50,213 bases of DNA from Oscillospiraceae bacterium (GTDB lineage: Bacteria; Bacillota; Clostridia; Oscillospirales; Oscillospiraceae). Location of the stretch: contig WRAB01000017.1 of assembly GCA_009780435.1 (NCBI GenBank), forward strand, positions 1-50,213, read 5' to 3'. Every line of letters begins with the position of its first letter. Position 1 is the first letter of the stretch. Below are positions 24,154-33,008 of this stretch, one piece after another. Position numbers and translations under genes: made by a program. The notes below the pieces were generated by a model that made no database searches, had not been told where the DNA came from, and was given only the letters and a program-made list of their open reading frames with translations.

Positions 24154-25242
24154 CTAGCCAAACTGAACCTCACCCGTCGTCGTATTGACGATATTGATAT
24201 AACTCTTTCCGATCCCAAGTTCCAGGGGTCGGCCATCTTCCAGAGTATAGATGAACGGTGCGCCATAGGCCGGTTTGCCCCAGTGGATCGCCACGGCTTG
24301 ACCGCCGTTGATGTAATAGCCCGTACCCCCCGCGCTGAAATCCACTGAAAGTCGTCCCACGTCGTCCATCACGCTAAACCCGGCAAACAACACCAGGACG
24401 TTGGCCACTTGGATCTGCTCTTCCGTAACCCCGTCTATAAGCGGTTGTTCGTCACGCTGGCTGATTCGATACAGCCCAGTCTGGGGATCAAATTCAAACA
24501 CGTTCATCTTGTGGATGGAGAAAGACACCTGCACCGTATCTGCCCGCTGGCCGTCCGCCGGCCGCCCGTCCTCGGCAAACATGAGCCCCGGCGTGAATCC
24601 CGCCGTGCGCTCTGTGCTGAAATTGTAGTTCCCGACGAATTGCAACAGCAGATCACTTGACGTCATGAGACTGTGCTCCAGCCCGGCAGTGCGCCGCCGA
24701 TCTGGATCCCGGAAAAATTCGTTCCCGCTGCCATTCACCCCGTCAATATTGGATATGCCCCGGTCACGGATCGCCGCGTATGCCTGGGGACTGCCCCCGC
24801 CGTGGACAAAGATGGCGTCGTGTCCCTGGACAATATCCAGGAAATAGTGTCTGCCGCTACGGACAGGCCCGATCTCCCCCACATCGGTAATATCTTGGAA
24901 CACGGCCAGCACACGGGTAAAACCGCCCTCTACAGGCGCTTCGTAAAGGATGTCCGCATATCTGATCCCGTCGTGGGGCATGGCTTTTCGCACGTTGTCC
25001 AAGATCACGGCCCAGGGCCGCTGGTTGACGATGTCCTCATCCATCGGCTCACCTGTGAGCGGATTCCTGGGGGTCTCTGGCTCCGGCGGCGGCGTGGGCG
25101 CCGGGATCTCCACCACAGGGGCCTCAGGCTCTGGCGTGGGTTCCGGTTCCGGCTCCGGCTCTTCCGCTCCGCCGCCGCAGGCGGCCAACAATAGGATCAA
25201 AAGAACTGCCAGCGCAATGATCCCAAATCGTTTTCTATGCAT
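24154..25242 (-). CDS. YerB-like lipoprotein (DUF3048)
   Basis: A 362-residue exported lipoprotein. The signal peptide ends in LLLAACGGG and is followed by an acidic Pro/Glu linker. The mature part matches DUF3048: NPLTGEPM, NQRPWAVILDN and the stretch EIGPVRSGRHYFLDI, with the C-terminal GKPAYGAPFIYTLEDGRPLELG. The molecular function of this family is unknown. The ATG at 25242 is preferred because GAGGAG lies 7 bases upstream. It is divergent from the DUF4364 gene. Confidence 0.88.
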   Translation of the reverse strand: MHRKRFGIIALAVLLILLLAACGGGAEEPEPEPEPTPEPEAPVVEIPAPTPPPEPETPRNPLTGEPMDEDIVNQRPWAVILDNVRKAMPHDGIRYADILYEAPVEGGFTRVLAVFQDITDVGEIGPVRSGRHYFLDIVQGHDAIFVHGGGSPQAYAAIRDRGISNIDGVNGSGNEFFRDPDRRRTAGLEHSLMTSSDLLLQFVGNYNFSTERTAGFTPGLMFAEDGRPADGQRADTVQVSFSIHKMNVFEFDPQTGLYRISQRDEQPLIDGVTEEQIQVANVLVLFAGFSVMDDVGRLSVDFSAGGTGYYINGGQAVAIHWGKPAYGAPFIYTLEDGRPLELGIGKSYINIVNTTTGEVQFG

Positions 25243-25316
25243 GGTTGATCTCCTCATCGAGTTTCTTGTAGCGTACTCGGATAGTTTAGCATTTTTCATG
25301 GTTTCATGTCAACCAC

Positions 25317-25351
25317 TTTACCGGATCGCAAAATTGTACTATAATGTACAA
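25317..25351 (+). promoter_or_regulatory. Promoter with a palindrome centred on its -10 box
   Basis: TTTACC (25317-25322), 17 bases and TATAAT (25340-25345) precede the DUF4364 gene. The -10 box is flanked by perfect half sites TTGTAC (25334-25339) and GTACAA (25346-25351). A repressor bound there would block RNA polymerase directly. Confidence 0.72.
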
Positions 25352-25385
25352 TAATCGCACAAATCCCCCCTGGGAGGTCGACACA

Positions 25386-25907
25386 ATGAAACGCTTCGGA
25401 TTCATCCACGACAAGCTGGATATTAAAATATTGACCCTCTTTGTCTTAAACAGACTGGGGTCCGCCGTTGATTTAGACACCTTGACAGAGCTTGTCCTCT
25501 GCGATGATGGTATCAGCTACTTCGACTTCTCCGAGTGCGTGGCGGAGCTGCAAAAGACAGACCACATCCGGGCGGAAAACGGCCTGTTCCACATTACGGA
25601 AAAAGGCATAAAAAACGGGCAAATCACCGAAAACAGCATCCCCTACACCGTCCGCCGCATGGCAGAAGAAAAAGCCGCCGCCCTATCCCGGATCCAACAG
25701 CGAAACGCTCTAGTCAAAGCGGAGGTCACCCCTAGAGAAAACGGCGGATTCACTGTCCACCTCTCCCTGGACGACGGGCTGGGGGAAGTGCTGTCCATGG
25801 AGCTCTACACCGCAACCGAACCCCACGCCACCGCCATGACGGCACGGTTCTCCAAACAGGCGGAGGAGGTCTATGGGAAGATTTTGGCTCTGTTGGCGGA
25901 GGCGTAG
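25386..25907 (+). CDS. DUF4364 protein, winged-helix-like
   Basis: A 173-residue cytoplasmic protein that matches the clostridial DUF4364 family in length and in the pattern HDKLDIKILTLFVLNRL near the N terminus. The N-terminal half looks like a winged helix (DFSECVAELQKTDHIRAENG), so DNA binding is plausible. GGGAGGT lies 7 bases before the ATG. The palindrome on its promoter suggests autoregulation. Confidence 0.8.
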   Translation: MKRFGFIHDKLDIKILTLFVLNRLGSAVDLDTLTELVLCDDGISYFDFSECVAELQKTDHIRAENGLFHITEKGIKNGQITENSIPYTVRRMAEEKAAALSRIQQRNALVKAEVTPRENGGFTVHLSLDDGLGEVLSMELYTATEPHATAMTARFSKQAEEVYGKILALLAEA

Positions 25908-25927
25908 AACATCGCGTCTTACATGAT

Positions 25928-25958
25928 ACAGCACGCCACAGGCGGCGTGCTGTTTTTT
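25928..25958 (+). terminator. Terminator after the DUF4364 gene
   Basis: CAGCACGCC (25929-25937) pairs with GGCGTGCTG (25944-25952) and is followed by TTTTTT. It also separates this gene from the convergent methyltransferase gene. Confidence 0.88.
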
Positions 25959-25972
25959 GTGTACAGTTGATA

Positions 25973-27319
25973 TCAAAATGGTTTCTGCATAATCAAAATA
26001 TTCTCTCGCAATCTATATTTATGCGAAGTGGAATTTTTCATTTGCCATAAATCAATTTCCGGATTAACAAAACCTGCCATTTGACCAATTTGGCTAAGAA
26101 TCTGTGCGGTCTGGATATGGACCATTTTAAAGGCATGTGAATCACTCACTAATAGAGCAATTTTCCCTCCAGGGCGTAAAATTTTCAAGCATTCATCGAA
26201 TGTCTTTGACATGCCGCCAAAATACTCCCATACTAACTTTGTGTATAGCTTTTCAAATCCACTTGTTGCCCCATCATTTTTAAGCCGTTCGTCAATTTGT
26301 TTTGTCACTTCAATAATACTCTCTAAGTTGATCACTGCGGCACAGTCATTATCGTCTTTGTAAATATTGGTGGTTGAGGCCCGAAGCATCCTCTTTTTTA
26401 TTTTTCTGAAAGAAACCAAATCTGTCGCCATTCCGCTGAAAATCAACTCGATACGAGAATGCTTTGTATATTCGTGATCTCCCGGATATGGAGGTGAAGT
26501 AACGATCAAGGAGATTGTTTCCTCATCTATAAATTCAGACAGCCTTCTCGCATCTCCCATTATTGTTGTTGACTCGGTATCGACCTGTTGCCGCGTCACT
26601 GATTTTAAATCTGATATCATCTTATCAATTTTTTCACGGTATAGTTTTGGAACGTCTACATCTTCTTTCAGCTTTCCAATTCCAAAACCAGGACCGTATT
26701 TAATATTGGAAACAGATACTAAAATCGACGCCAGAGCGAATGAAAAAAAGGATTTCACGCCGTCTGCTTCCAACGCGTCCTCAATCGCTTGCTTCAATGT
26801 AAAAATTTTGATCAGCGGCTTATCTGACATATATCTCTTATCAAGCATTTCTGGGCGCAACGACATGGCGATTTCTTTGACTATGGCAGTGTCATTGAAG
26901 TTGATACGCGCTGCTTGCCGTTCGTATTCCTCTATGATTATATTGAGAGCACGTTCGAGCAAAAAAGCATCATGATTCCAGTTAAGTTTTTCATTTGCGG
27001 CGTAAACCATAAAATCGTTCGCATCCACGCCGATTGACTGAATACCTTGAAGCTTACAGACAAGTTGTGTCGTCCCAGATCCGTTAAACGGATCCAGTAC
27101 GATATCGTCCGCCGTAATTTCCATTGTTTTAAGTATGTACTCAGGAAACGTTGGTGTAAATCCGAGCACAAAATTATACCAACCATGAAAAGGATAGCCA
27201 TTTGCGTCGGACGCTTTGCCGTTTATCGTCTTAATGACAGGCTCCCGGTTATCAATACGCTCCAACTGCTCACAAACTGAGCAAGTTGATCTTGTCGGTG
27301 GGTTATAAGAAAAAGGCAC
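25973..27319 (-). CDS. DNA methyltransferase of a type II restriction-modification system
   Basis: A 448-residue protein with the SAM-binding motif DPFNGSGTT (76-84), followed nearly 200 residues later by the catalytic motif TSPPYPGDHEY (about 274-284). TSPPY is typical of N4-cytosine methyltransferases but also occurs in N6-adenine ones. The order of motifs, with a long segment between them, fits an alpha-type layout, and this segment may carry target recognition. A GTG at 27319 is the likely start, because GGAGGG lies 5-6 bases upstream; a TTG at 27334 overlaps that site. The gene is visibly AT-richer than its surroundings and follows the putative endonuclease by 15 bases. Confidence 0.87.
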   Translation of the reverse strand: MPFSYNPPTRSTCSVCEQLERIDNREPVIKTINGKASDANGYPFHGWYNFVLGFTPTFPEYILKTMEITADDIVLDPFNGSGTTQLVCKLQGIQSIGVDANDFMVYAANEKLNWNHDAFLLERALNIIIEEYERQAARINFNDTAIVKEIAMSLRPEMLDKRYMSDKPLIKIFTLKQAIEDALEADGVKSFFSFALASILVSVSNIKYGPGFGIGKLKEDVDVPKLYREKIDKMISDLKSVTRQQVDTESTTIMGDARRLSEFIDEETISLIVTSPPYPGDHEYTKHSRIELIFSGMATDLVSFRKIKKRMLRASTTNIYKDDNDCAAVINLESIIEVTKQIDERLKNDGATSGFEKLYTKLVWEYFGGMSKTFDECLKILRPGGKIALLVSDSHAFKMVHIQTAQILSQIGQMAGFVNPEIDLWQMKNSTSHKYRLRENILIMQKPF

Positions 27320-27334
27320 GATATCCCTCCACAA

Positions 27335-28204
27335 TTATTCCCATGATGGAATTCTGGGGTTGAATTCAATTCTGACTATATTACAAATGATAAAATACGG
27401 TGCCGCTTTATTTGTTATTGGGTGATACATTGCATTTTTCTCCAACACCGCTACATTGAGTCCTCCGCCTTGCATTTTTATTGCCAGCGGTCTAATGGAT
27501 GCCGGTGCCATCTGCTGATTCTGCATTTTTGTTACAAACGTTTCATATTGGCCATTCATTTGCACTAAATTAATATCATCATCTGTGCTGGACGCCTTTG
27601 TTTCAACGGGATAAACTGTTACCCTTTCATTTATGCTTGAAAGATAGAATCCGTCAATCTCATTTGGCTGCCACTTCATAGGATTTTGCACTCTAAAAAT
27701 TTTTTGAGGCTCCTCAAAAACCGCATGCGACAGTATATCACAGTAATCAATTATACTAAAAATCGAACCTTCATCATTCGAAAGATAAGGAAGAATTGCT
27801 GTGGGGGTCACATTGGCAACTGTAATAGTTTTATCTGGTGTTTTCCAATGCAACCAATCATGGAGTTCTAACACCTCTCCATTCTCGCCTCTACCAAGAT
27901 ACACAAAGGTGCCACAGTAGCTTTCCTTTGAATCAGGATCTCTGCCTGTTTTCTTGCGGAGATCATAGCCATACTCAATAACCTCCTGTGGCAATCTCCT
28001 GTTAATGCCCTTATCTTTACGGGTCAAATCCAAAACAAAATTAGATACTGATGTCGGCCTTCCCATAGCAAGAGACTCAAAAGCACTTCTTAGTTCAGCT
28101 AATGTAAAAGAGATGTCTGCACCAATATTTTGAGTACCATTATTGGTTTTTTCCATAAATAAATGCTTAAGAATTAATTGCTTATCATACGTCGATCTTG
28201 GCAT
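27335..28204 (-). CDS. Putative type II restriction endonuclease
   Basis: This 289-residue soluble protein has no family I can name with certainty. A candidate PD-(D/E)XK site is visible: EID at 182-184 and ETK at 201-203, in the context NEIDGFY then VYPVETKAS. This strand-spaced D-x16-ExK layout is typical of restriction nucleases. Its position just upstream of a solitary methyltransferase gene, and the shared low GC, support the restriction role. The ATG at 28204 has only a weak GGGG site upstream. No control (C) protein gene is present. Confidence 0.72.
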   Translation of the reverse strand: MPRSTYDKQLILKHLFMEKTNNGTQNIGADISFTLAELRSAFESLAMGRPTSVSNFVLDLTRKDKGINRRLPQEVIEYGYDLRKKTGRDPDSKESYCGTFVYLGRGENGEVLELHDWLHWKTPDKTITVANVTPTAILPYLSNDEGSIFSIIDYCDILSHAVFEEPQKIFRVQNPMKWQPNEIDGFYLSSINERVTVYPVETKASSTDDDINLVQMNGQYETFVTKMQNQQMAPASIRPLAIKMQGGGLNVAVLEKNAMYHPITNKAAPYFIICNIVRIEFNPRIPSWE

Positions 28205-28293
28205 TGGTTCATACCCCAGCTTTCATTGTGGGTGATGCATGTATTATATCACCATTTGTTCCTTATAGCAACCGACTATAATAATTCAACGAC

Positions 28294-28334
28294 AAAATAA
28301 CCACCCTGTATCGTGTACAAGATGGTTATTTTTT
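28294..28334 (-). terminator. Terminator after the DUF4349 lipoprotein gene
   Basis: AAAATAACCA (28294-28303) pairs with TGGTTATTTT (28323-28332). On the minus strand it follows the DUF4349 stop by about 60 bases, and T-tracts flank both ends, so it can also isolate the restriction genes. Confidence 0.82.
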
Positions 28335-28393
28335 GCTTTTCACCCAACTTGTCAGGAGCAATCACCACCATTCCCCACATCACACCGCTGGGT

Positions 28394-29335
28394 TTACTCC
28401 CCCTCTTCCAGTTTCCGCTTCTTCCGCCGCCAAGACCGCCGCCAGAGCAGAACCAGCGGAAGCGTGGCAACGGCCACGAGCACAAGCCAGGGGAACAGCA
28501 TGATTACCGTAAGTACAACATCTCTGAAAAATTGCACCATACCCCGCAGTTGAAGGGCAAACACATTGCCGATCTGTTGCCCAAAGGACGGGTCCACCGG
28601 CGGCGGTGTGAGTTCATGCACCTCGACCAGACGCAAATAGACGGTGCTAAAAGCGACCTGCTGATCCAGATGAAGCCTGTTGGAGGTCAGGCGTTCAATA
28701 TCCAAGATGAGCTCACTGAGCCGCCGCTCCAATTCCAGGATATCCACCATGTTGTCGGCCACTTCTAAGAGGGCCATAATCCGCTCCTCCTGTACCCGCA
28801 AAGCGTTTAGGCGGGAGGTAATATCCGCGTATTGGGCGGATACGTTCTCCACCTCCATAAATAAGTAGATCGTAGCCCCCAGGTCGTCTAGCTCCCGCAA
28901 CATGACATCATGGCTCGCAGTGGGTACGCGGAGGGTAAATTGTGCGGTTCGCCATGCAAAGAGGTCGTGGTGTCTGGCGTGATAGTCTCTGCCCGTGATG
29001 TTGACCTGTTCGACGAACCCCTGGTGCCTGGCCAGAAGCCCGTGGACTTGATCCACGGCTTGATCGAACTCCGTGGTCTGCACCTCGGTGTGCGCACGAT
29101 AGATGAGCCGCTCTATGGGGACGGAGGCCCCAAGTCCCACGCCTGTTTCCCCGATCACTTCCGTGCCATACGTCCAGGCATCATCGAACTCCGCCTCTTC
29201 GGCAAGGATCGGAGCTGCCATCTCCGGCGCCATTGCCGGTTCCGCCATCCCGACCTCGTCCCTGGCACCGCCGCCACAGGCCGTCAATAGCGCGAGTAAC
29301 AATATGGAGAGACAAAACAGCACTCTCTTTTTCAT
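28394..29335 (-). CDS. DUF4349 lipoprotein with C-terminal membrane anchor
   Basis: A 313-residue exported protein. The signal peptide ends in the lipobox LLTACGGG. Residues about 75-250 form the DUF4349 domain, with a predicted coiled coil in the middle (ITSRLNALRVQEERIMALLE and following). One membrane segment near the C terminus (about 272-295, VIMLFPWLVLVAVATLPLVL) is followed by a basic tail. The family is widespread, often as a single gene, and of unknown function. Confidence 0.86.
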   Translation of the reverse strand: MKKRVLFCLSILLLALLTACGGGARDEVGMAEPAMAPEMAAPILAEEAEFDDAWTYGTEVIGETGVGLGASVPIERLIYRAHTEVQTTEFDQAVDQVHGLLARHQGFVEQVNITGRDYHARHHDLFAWRTAQFTLRVPTASHDVMLRELDDLGATIYLFMEVENVSAQYADITSRLNALRVQEERIMALLEVADNMVDILELERRLSELILDIERLTSNRLHLDQQVAFSTVYLRLVEVHELTPPPVDPSFGQQIGNVFALQLRGMVQFFRDVVLTVIMLFPWLVLVAVATLPLVLLWRRSWRRKKRKLEEGE

Positions 29336-29372
29336 AGCAAGATATCCCCTTCTCTTTGTCTAACTTATTTGA

Positions 29373-30308
29373 CTAAGACGAGAAAGAGGTAATTTTGTTC
29401 CATCCCGCCAAGTCCACTGCGATTCCGGCGGCGACTTTTGCGTTGTTGAATACCAGCGCACGGTTGGCCTCGATGCTTTTGCCGCCGGTGATCTCGTACA
29501 ACTTGCCGAGCAAAAACGGCGTCGTGGCCTTCCCGCTGATGCCCTGTGCCTGGGCCTCGGCGATGGCGGCCTCAATTTTTTCGTCTATATAGGCGGGGTC
29601 GAGGGCATATTCCGGCGGAATGGGGTTACAGATTAAAATCCCCCCTCGTAACCCGAGCACATGGGAGGTGTGGATCAGTTTGGCTATCTCCCGGGTGGTT
29701 TCTAGGTTGTAATCCACACGTATGCCGCTCGTCCGGGTGTAGAAGTTGGGAAACTCGTCCGTATCATAGCCAATGACGGGTACGCCCGCCGTCTCCAGAT
29801 ACTCCCGGGTGAGAGGGATGTCCAAAATCGACTTCACGCCGGCGGAGACGACGGCCACCGGGGTCTGGGCCAATTCCTCCAAGTCGGCGGAGATGTCAAA
29901 GGTCTGCTGGGCGCCACGATGTACCCCACCGATGCCGCCTGTGGCAAAGACGCGGATACCCGCCATGGCGGCAAAGAGCATGGTCCCCGCCACAGTGGTC
30001 GCCCCGCTGCCGCCACGGGATAGAATCGCCGCCACATCCCGCCGGGAACACTTGGCCATCTCCCGGGTCTCGGCCAAGCGGACAAGTTCCCCCTCCGTGA
30101 GTCCAACTTTGATCCAGCCGTCAATAATGGCGATGGTAGCGGGGACAGCGCCCGCCTCCCGGATGATCTGCTCACACCGCCGCGCGCATTCGAGATTTTG
30201 CGGATACGGAAACCCGTGGGAAATGATCGTAGATTCCAGGGCCACCACAGGCCGCCCCTCGGCCAGGGCCGCCTGTACCTCATTGCTGATTTTTAAATAG
30301 TTGTTCAT
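29373..30308 (-). CDS. psuG: Pseudouridine-5'-phosphate glycosidase
   Basis: A 311-residue enzyme that splits pseudouridine 5'-phosphate into uracil and ribose 5-phosphate. The family pattern is clear: VALESTIISHGFPYPQN at the N terminus, GATTVAGTM, TGGIGGVHRG, the lysine-bearing SAGVKSILDI and DEFPNFYTRTSG. Its start is one base past the stop of the kinase gene psuK, so the two are one transcript and together salvage pseudouridine. Confidence 0.96.
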   Translation of the reverse strand: MNNYLKISNEVQAALAEGRPVVALESTIISHGFPYPQNLECARRCEQIIREAGAVPATIAIIDGWIKVGLTEGELVRLAETREMAKCSRRDVAAILSRGGSGATTVAGTMLFAAMAGIRVFATGGIGGVHRGAQQTFDISADLEELAQTPVAVVSAGVKSILDIPLTREYLETAGVPVIGYDTDEFPNFYTRTSGIRVDYNLETTREIAKLIHTSHVLGLRGGILICNPIPPEYALDPAYIDEKIEAAIAEAQAQGISGKATTPFLLGKLYEITGGKSIEANRALVFNNAKVAAGIAVDLAGWNKITSFSS

Positions 30309-30309
30309 G

Positions 30310-31221
30310 CTAAAATTCTCCCATCTCTCGCTCTATTGTGGCCACGTTGATCGCAGCACTAACGGCGGACTCGCTCATTAGGGCGGTACGGGCCATGGCC
30401 TGGGCAAACGCCCCAGTATAGGCCGTCGATTTACGGTGCAGATCGCAGTAGATGAGACCTGCCATCATGGCATCTCCCGCTCCGGTAGCGTTTTTCGGGG
30501 TGAGGGGCGCGGATTCCAGCCGCAGTTCCCCCGTGGGTGTGCAGTAGTACAACCCGCGCGCCCCCAGGGAGATGACGACACGCTGAATCCCCAGTGCCAT
30601 GAAGTGCATACCGGCCTGCCGCAGTCCGGCCTCACCGGTAATCTCCGCCCCCATTAAGGCGGCGGCCTCCAGCTCGTTCATCTTGACCGTGTGAAAGCGC
30701 CCCAAACTCTTGGCAATCCGCCGGGATTTCGTCACAGAGATGGGGTCGATATAGATATCATTTTCAGGAAAACGATCCAGTATGTCGGTGATCAACGCCT
30801 CGTCGAGATTCGTATCCAGCAGGATGATCTGTGACTCCCGGATGACGGTCTCGTGCCGCAAAATGTGCGCCTTAGAGAGAGTGCAGGCATCGTCCACCAC
30901 GGCCACGTGCATCTCCCCATCTGCGTCCAGGATGGCAATATACGTGGCACTGGCCGCCGCCGGGTCAATGGCCGCAAGGGCCATATCAATGCCCACGGAC
31001 TCACAACTGTCCAAGAGCGACTTGCCAAACATATCACCGCCCAGGGCCGCAACCAGTTTGACATCTGCGCCCAGCCGGGCCAAATTCTCCGCCACATTGC
31101 GCCCGACTCCACCGGCTGATTGGGTCACTTTACCGGGATTCGAGTCCCGGGGAATAATGACACTCGCCGATTTTGCCGTCAGGTCAGCGATGGCGGCACC
31201 GATTGCGGTCACGTATGGCAT
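30310..31221 (-). CDS. psuK: PfkB-family kinase, probable pseudouridine kinase
   Basis: A 303-residue PfkB kinase with the N-terminal SAGGVGRNVAENLARLG and the C-terminal signature NATGAGDAMMAGL. Its partnership with psuG makes phosphorylation of pseudouridine the likely reaction. The ATG at 31221 is preceded by AAGGAG at an ideal distance. The open frame extends to 31404, but that part covers a palindrome and no family sequence. The psuGK genes lie in a separate unit from the nucleoside-type importer at 1-4 kb, which could supply the substrate. Confidence 0.9.
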   Translation of the reverse strand: MPYVTAIGAAIADLTAKSASVIIPRDSNPGKVTQSAGGVGRNVAENLARLGADVKLVAALGGDMFGKSLLDSCESVGIDMALAAIDPAAASATYIAILDADGEMHVAVVDDACTLSKAHILRHETVIRESQIILLDTNLDEALITDILDRFPENDIYIDPISVTKSRRIAKSLGRFHTVKMNELEAAALMGAEITGEAGLRQAGMHFMALGIQRVVISLGARGLYYCTPTGELRLESAPLTPKNATGAGDAMMAGLIYCDLHRKSTAYTGAFAQAMARTALMSESAVSAAINVATIEREMGEF

Positions 31222-31321
31222 GGTGTTCTCCTTGTTGTTGGTGGCTGGGATATGGCACACTGTAGGGCGCGCCGTTGTTTGTTTTTGTCGGCAGCATGGT
31301 ATGCGTTGAAAATTGAAACAC

Positions 31322-31343
31322 GGAACGCCGAGGGCGGCGTTCC
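31322..31343. repeat. Intergenic palindrome GGAACGCCG/CGGCGTTCC
   Basis: The arms 31322-31330 and 31335-31343 pair perfectly around a 4-base loop, directly after the GIY-YIG stop codon on the minus strand. No T-run follows. Its style resembles the palindromes at 35132-35163 and 37206-37333, so it is probably one of a family of intergenic repeats. Confidence 0.65.
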
Positions 31344-31592
31344 CTACGGGTTCCCCGCAATCAACGCCAACTTCTTGGCACGGGACATCTGCTTGATTGC
31401 CCACTCGCGCCGCATGGCGGATTGCTTGTCCGGCAGACTCTCGCTGTGGACCAGTTCTACGGGGCGACGGGATCGGGTGTATTTTGCGCCTATCCCCCTG
31501 TTATGAGCCGTCAATCGCCCCTCTATATCTGTCGTCCAACCGGTGTACAATGTGTCATCGGCACAGCGCAGAACGTATACAAAATAGGACAT
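31344..31592 (-). CDS. GIY-YIG domain protein (UPF0213 type)
   Basis: An 82-residue single-domain protein. The core motif is YFVYVLRCADDTLYTGW, with the conserved Arg in RLTAHNRG and the sequence SAMRREWAIKQMSRAKK. Such small proteins resemble the nuclease domain of UvrC and SLX1 and may cut DNA, but the biological role is unknown. The ATG at 31592 fits the usual family start. An ATG at 31610, which would overlap the dapF end and has GGGGA upstream, is an alternative. Confidence 0.88.
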   Translation of the reverse strand: MSYFVYVLRCADDTLYTGWTTDIEGRLTAHNRGIGAKYTRSRRPVELVHSESLPDKQSAMRREWAIKQMSRAKKLALIAGNP

Positions 31593-31602
31593 GGCCTCTA
31601 CC

Positions 31603-32439
31603 CTATCCATAATATTCCCCGGTAAATACCGTGACGGCGGGGCCGGTTTGATAGACGAATCCCGTATCGTCCCGATCCCATTCGATCTCCAAGTCACCGC
31701 CTAATAGCTGGACGGTAACCACGTTGTCACACAGGCCGTTTAAGATCGCCGCCACGGCGCTGGCCGCCGCCCCCGTACCGCAGGCCAGGGTCTCGCCGGA
31801 GCCCCGCTCCCAGACCCGCATCTTCAGGGTCTGGCGATCCAGCACCTGGACAAACTCCGTGTTGACCCGCTCCGGAAACAGCGGATGGTGCTCAAAAGCG
31901 GGGCCCAGCACCGGGAGATCCACTCGATCCAAGTGTTGTACAAATACCACGGCATGGGGGTTCCCCATGGACACGCAGGTGACCTCATATCGCTGCCCCA
32001 GCACCGTGATAGGCTGATCGACAAAGAGCTCTCCCCCGGCGTCAATGGGGATCAGATCAGGGCGGAGGATCGGCCTGCCCAGATTGACCCGGACGGATTG
32101 GACTTTCCAGTCCTGCACGTCCAGTTGCAAAATCTTGATCTCCCCGCCGGACTCCACGGTGACGGTGGTCTTCTCTGTCAGGCCGTTGTCGTATACGTAC
32201 TTCCCCACGCACCGGACCCCGTTGCCGCACATCTGGCTCCGGGAACCGTCGGCGTTGTACATATCCATTGTAAAATCCGCCCGCACACTGGGGCCGATAC
32301 AGATGAGGCCATCGCTGCCGATCCCAAGGTGGCGGTCGGCGACTTGTATCGCCAGAGCGGATCGGTCGGCAATCTCCTCCTCGAAACAGTTCACATAGAC
32401 GTAATCGTTACCGAGACCATGCATCTTGGTGAATCTCAT
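31603..32439 (-). CDS. dapF: Diaminopimelate epimerase
   Basis: A 278-residue enzyme that interconverts LL- and meso-diaminopimelate in lysine and peptidoglycan synthesis. The two catalytic cysteines are Cys71 (MCGNGVRC) and Cys220 (ACGTGAAAS), each in its conserved motif. Length is normal. It is the first gene of a minus-strand unit and is followed by the GIY-YIG gene. Confidence 0.96.
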   Translation of the reverse strand: MRFTKMHGLGNDYVYVNCFEEEIADRSALAIQVADRHLGIGSDGLICIGPSVRADFTMDMYNADGSRSQMCGNGVRCVGKYVYDNGLTEKTTVTVESGGEIKILQLDVQDWKVQSVRVNLGRPILRPDLIPIDAGGELFVDQPITVLGQRYEVTCVSMGNPHAVVFVQHLDRVDLPVLGPAFEHHPLFPERVNTEFVQVLDRQTLKMRVWERGSGETLACGTGAAASAVAAILNGLCDNVVTVQLLGGDLEIEWDRDDTGFVYQTGPAVTVFTGEYYG

Positions 32440-32516
32440 GGGAAAGCCCCCTTATTTCGTCAAACTTTTCTGCGGATTGTATTTTATCACAGGATGAAGG
32501 GGCGGGCAAGTTGCAT

Positions 32517-32546
32517 TTGTAAGTTTGGGCGGGGTTGTGGTAGAAT
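32517..32546 (+). promoter_or_regulatory. Possible promoter for the 32622 gene
   Basis: TTGTAA (32517-32522), an 18-base spacer and TAGAAT (32541-32546) precede the small unknown gene by about 75 bases. The match is moderate. Confidence 0.4.
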
Positions 32547-32621
32547 GGTGGCGGGTGGCCGGGGATTTCGTCCCGTCCGTGATATATCTGCTCTATAGTT
32601 CGTGACTGTATTGGTGGGAAT

Positions 32622-32966
32622 ATGGTAAAAATCAATTATTTTAAAGATATGCCTCACGTTTTTGAATTGTCATTCAAACTGCGTGAATATATTCCATCTA
32701 AATATTTCCAGCATGAAGTTGGTCTCTTTGCTGAAATCCGCTTCTTTATTGATCTATTCAAAGAAAACAATATGCTGAAAAGTTCAAGCATCCCGAGGAT
32801 TTGGACCACTGAGTTCGCTTGCGTTTATAATGATTTGCCGCTTATAATGATTTACGATGAAGACTATGGGTTTGTGCATTTCGCTGTTGAATCGTCCGAT
32901 GATACAGCTAAAATTGCTGAAGTTTTGAAACATTTAGTAGAGTCGGCAGCGTTAAAAACAAGGTAA
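32622..32966 (+). CDS. Unknown 114-residue protein
   Basis: A soluble protein rich in aromatic residues, with no signal peptide or membrane segment. The pattern FACVYNDLPLIMIYDEDYGF followed by an acidic helix suggests a small alpha/beta domain. No family is recognised. The gene is AT-richer than dapF next to it, and GGTGGG upstream of the ATG is a weak ribosome site. It could be a recently acquired cargo gene. Confidence 0.55.
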   Translation: MVKINYFKDMPHVFELSFKLREYIPSKYFQHEVGLFAEIRFFIDLFKENNMLKSSSIPRIWTTEFACVYNDLPLIMIYDEDYGFVHFAVESSDDTAKIAEVLKHLVESAALKTR

Positions 32967-33008
32967 CGTATAGTTAAACACTAGGCCGCATAGACGGAGC
33001 TAACCCCC

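Noticed and set aside
25973-28204. Transposon or prophage carrying the restriction-modification genes
   Set aside because: No transposase, integrase, terminal inverted repeat or target duplication was visible next to the pair.
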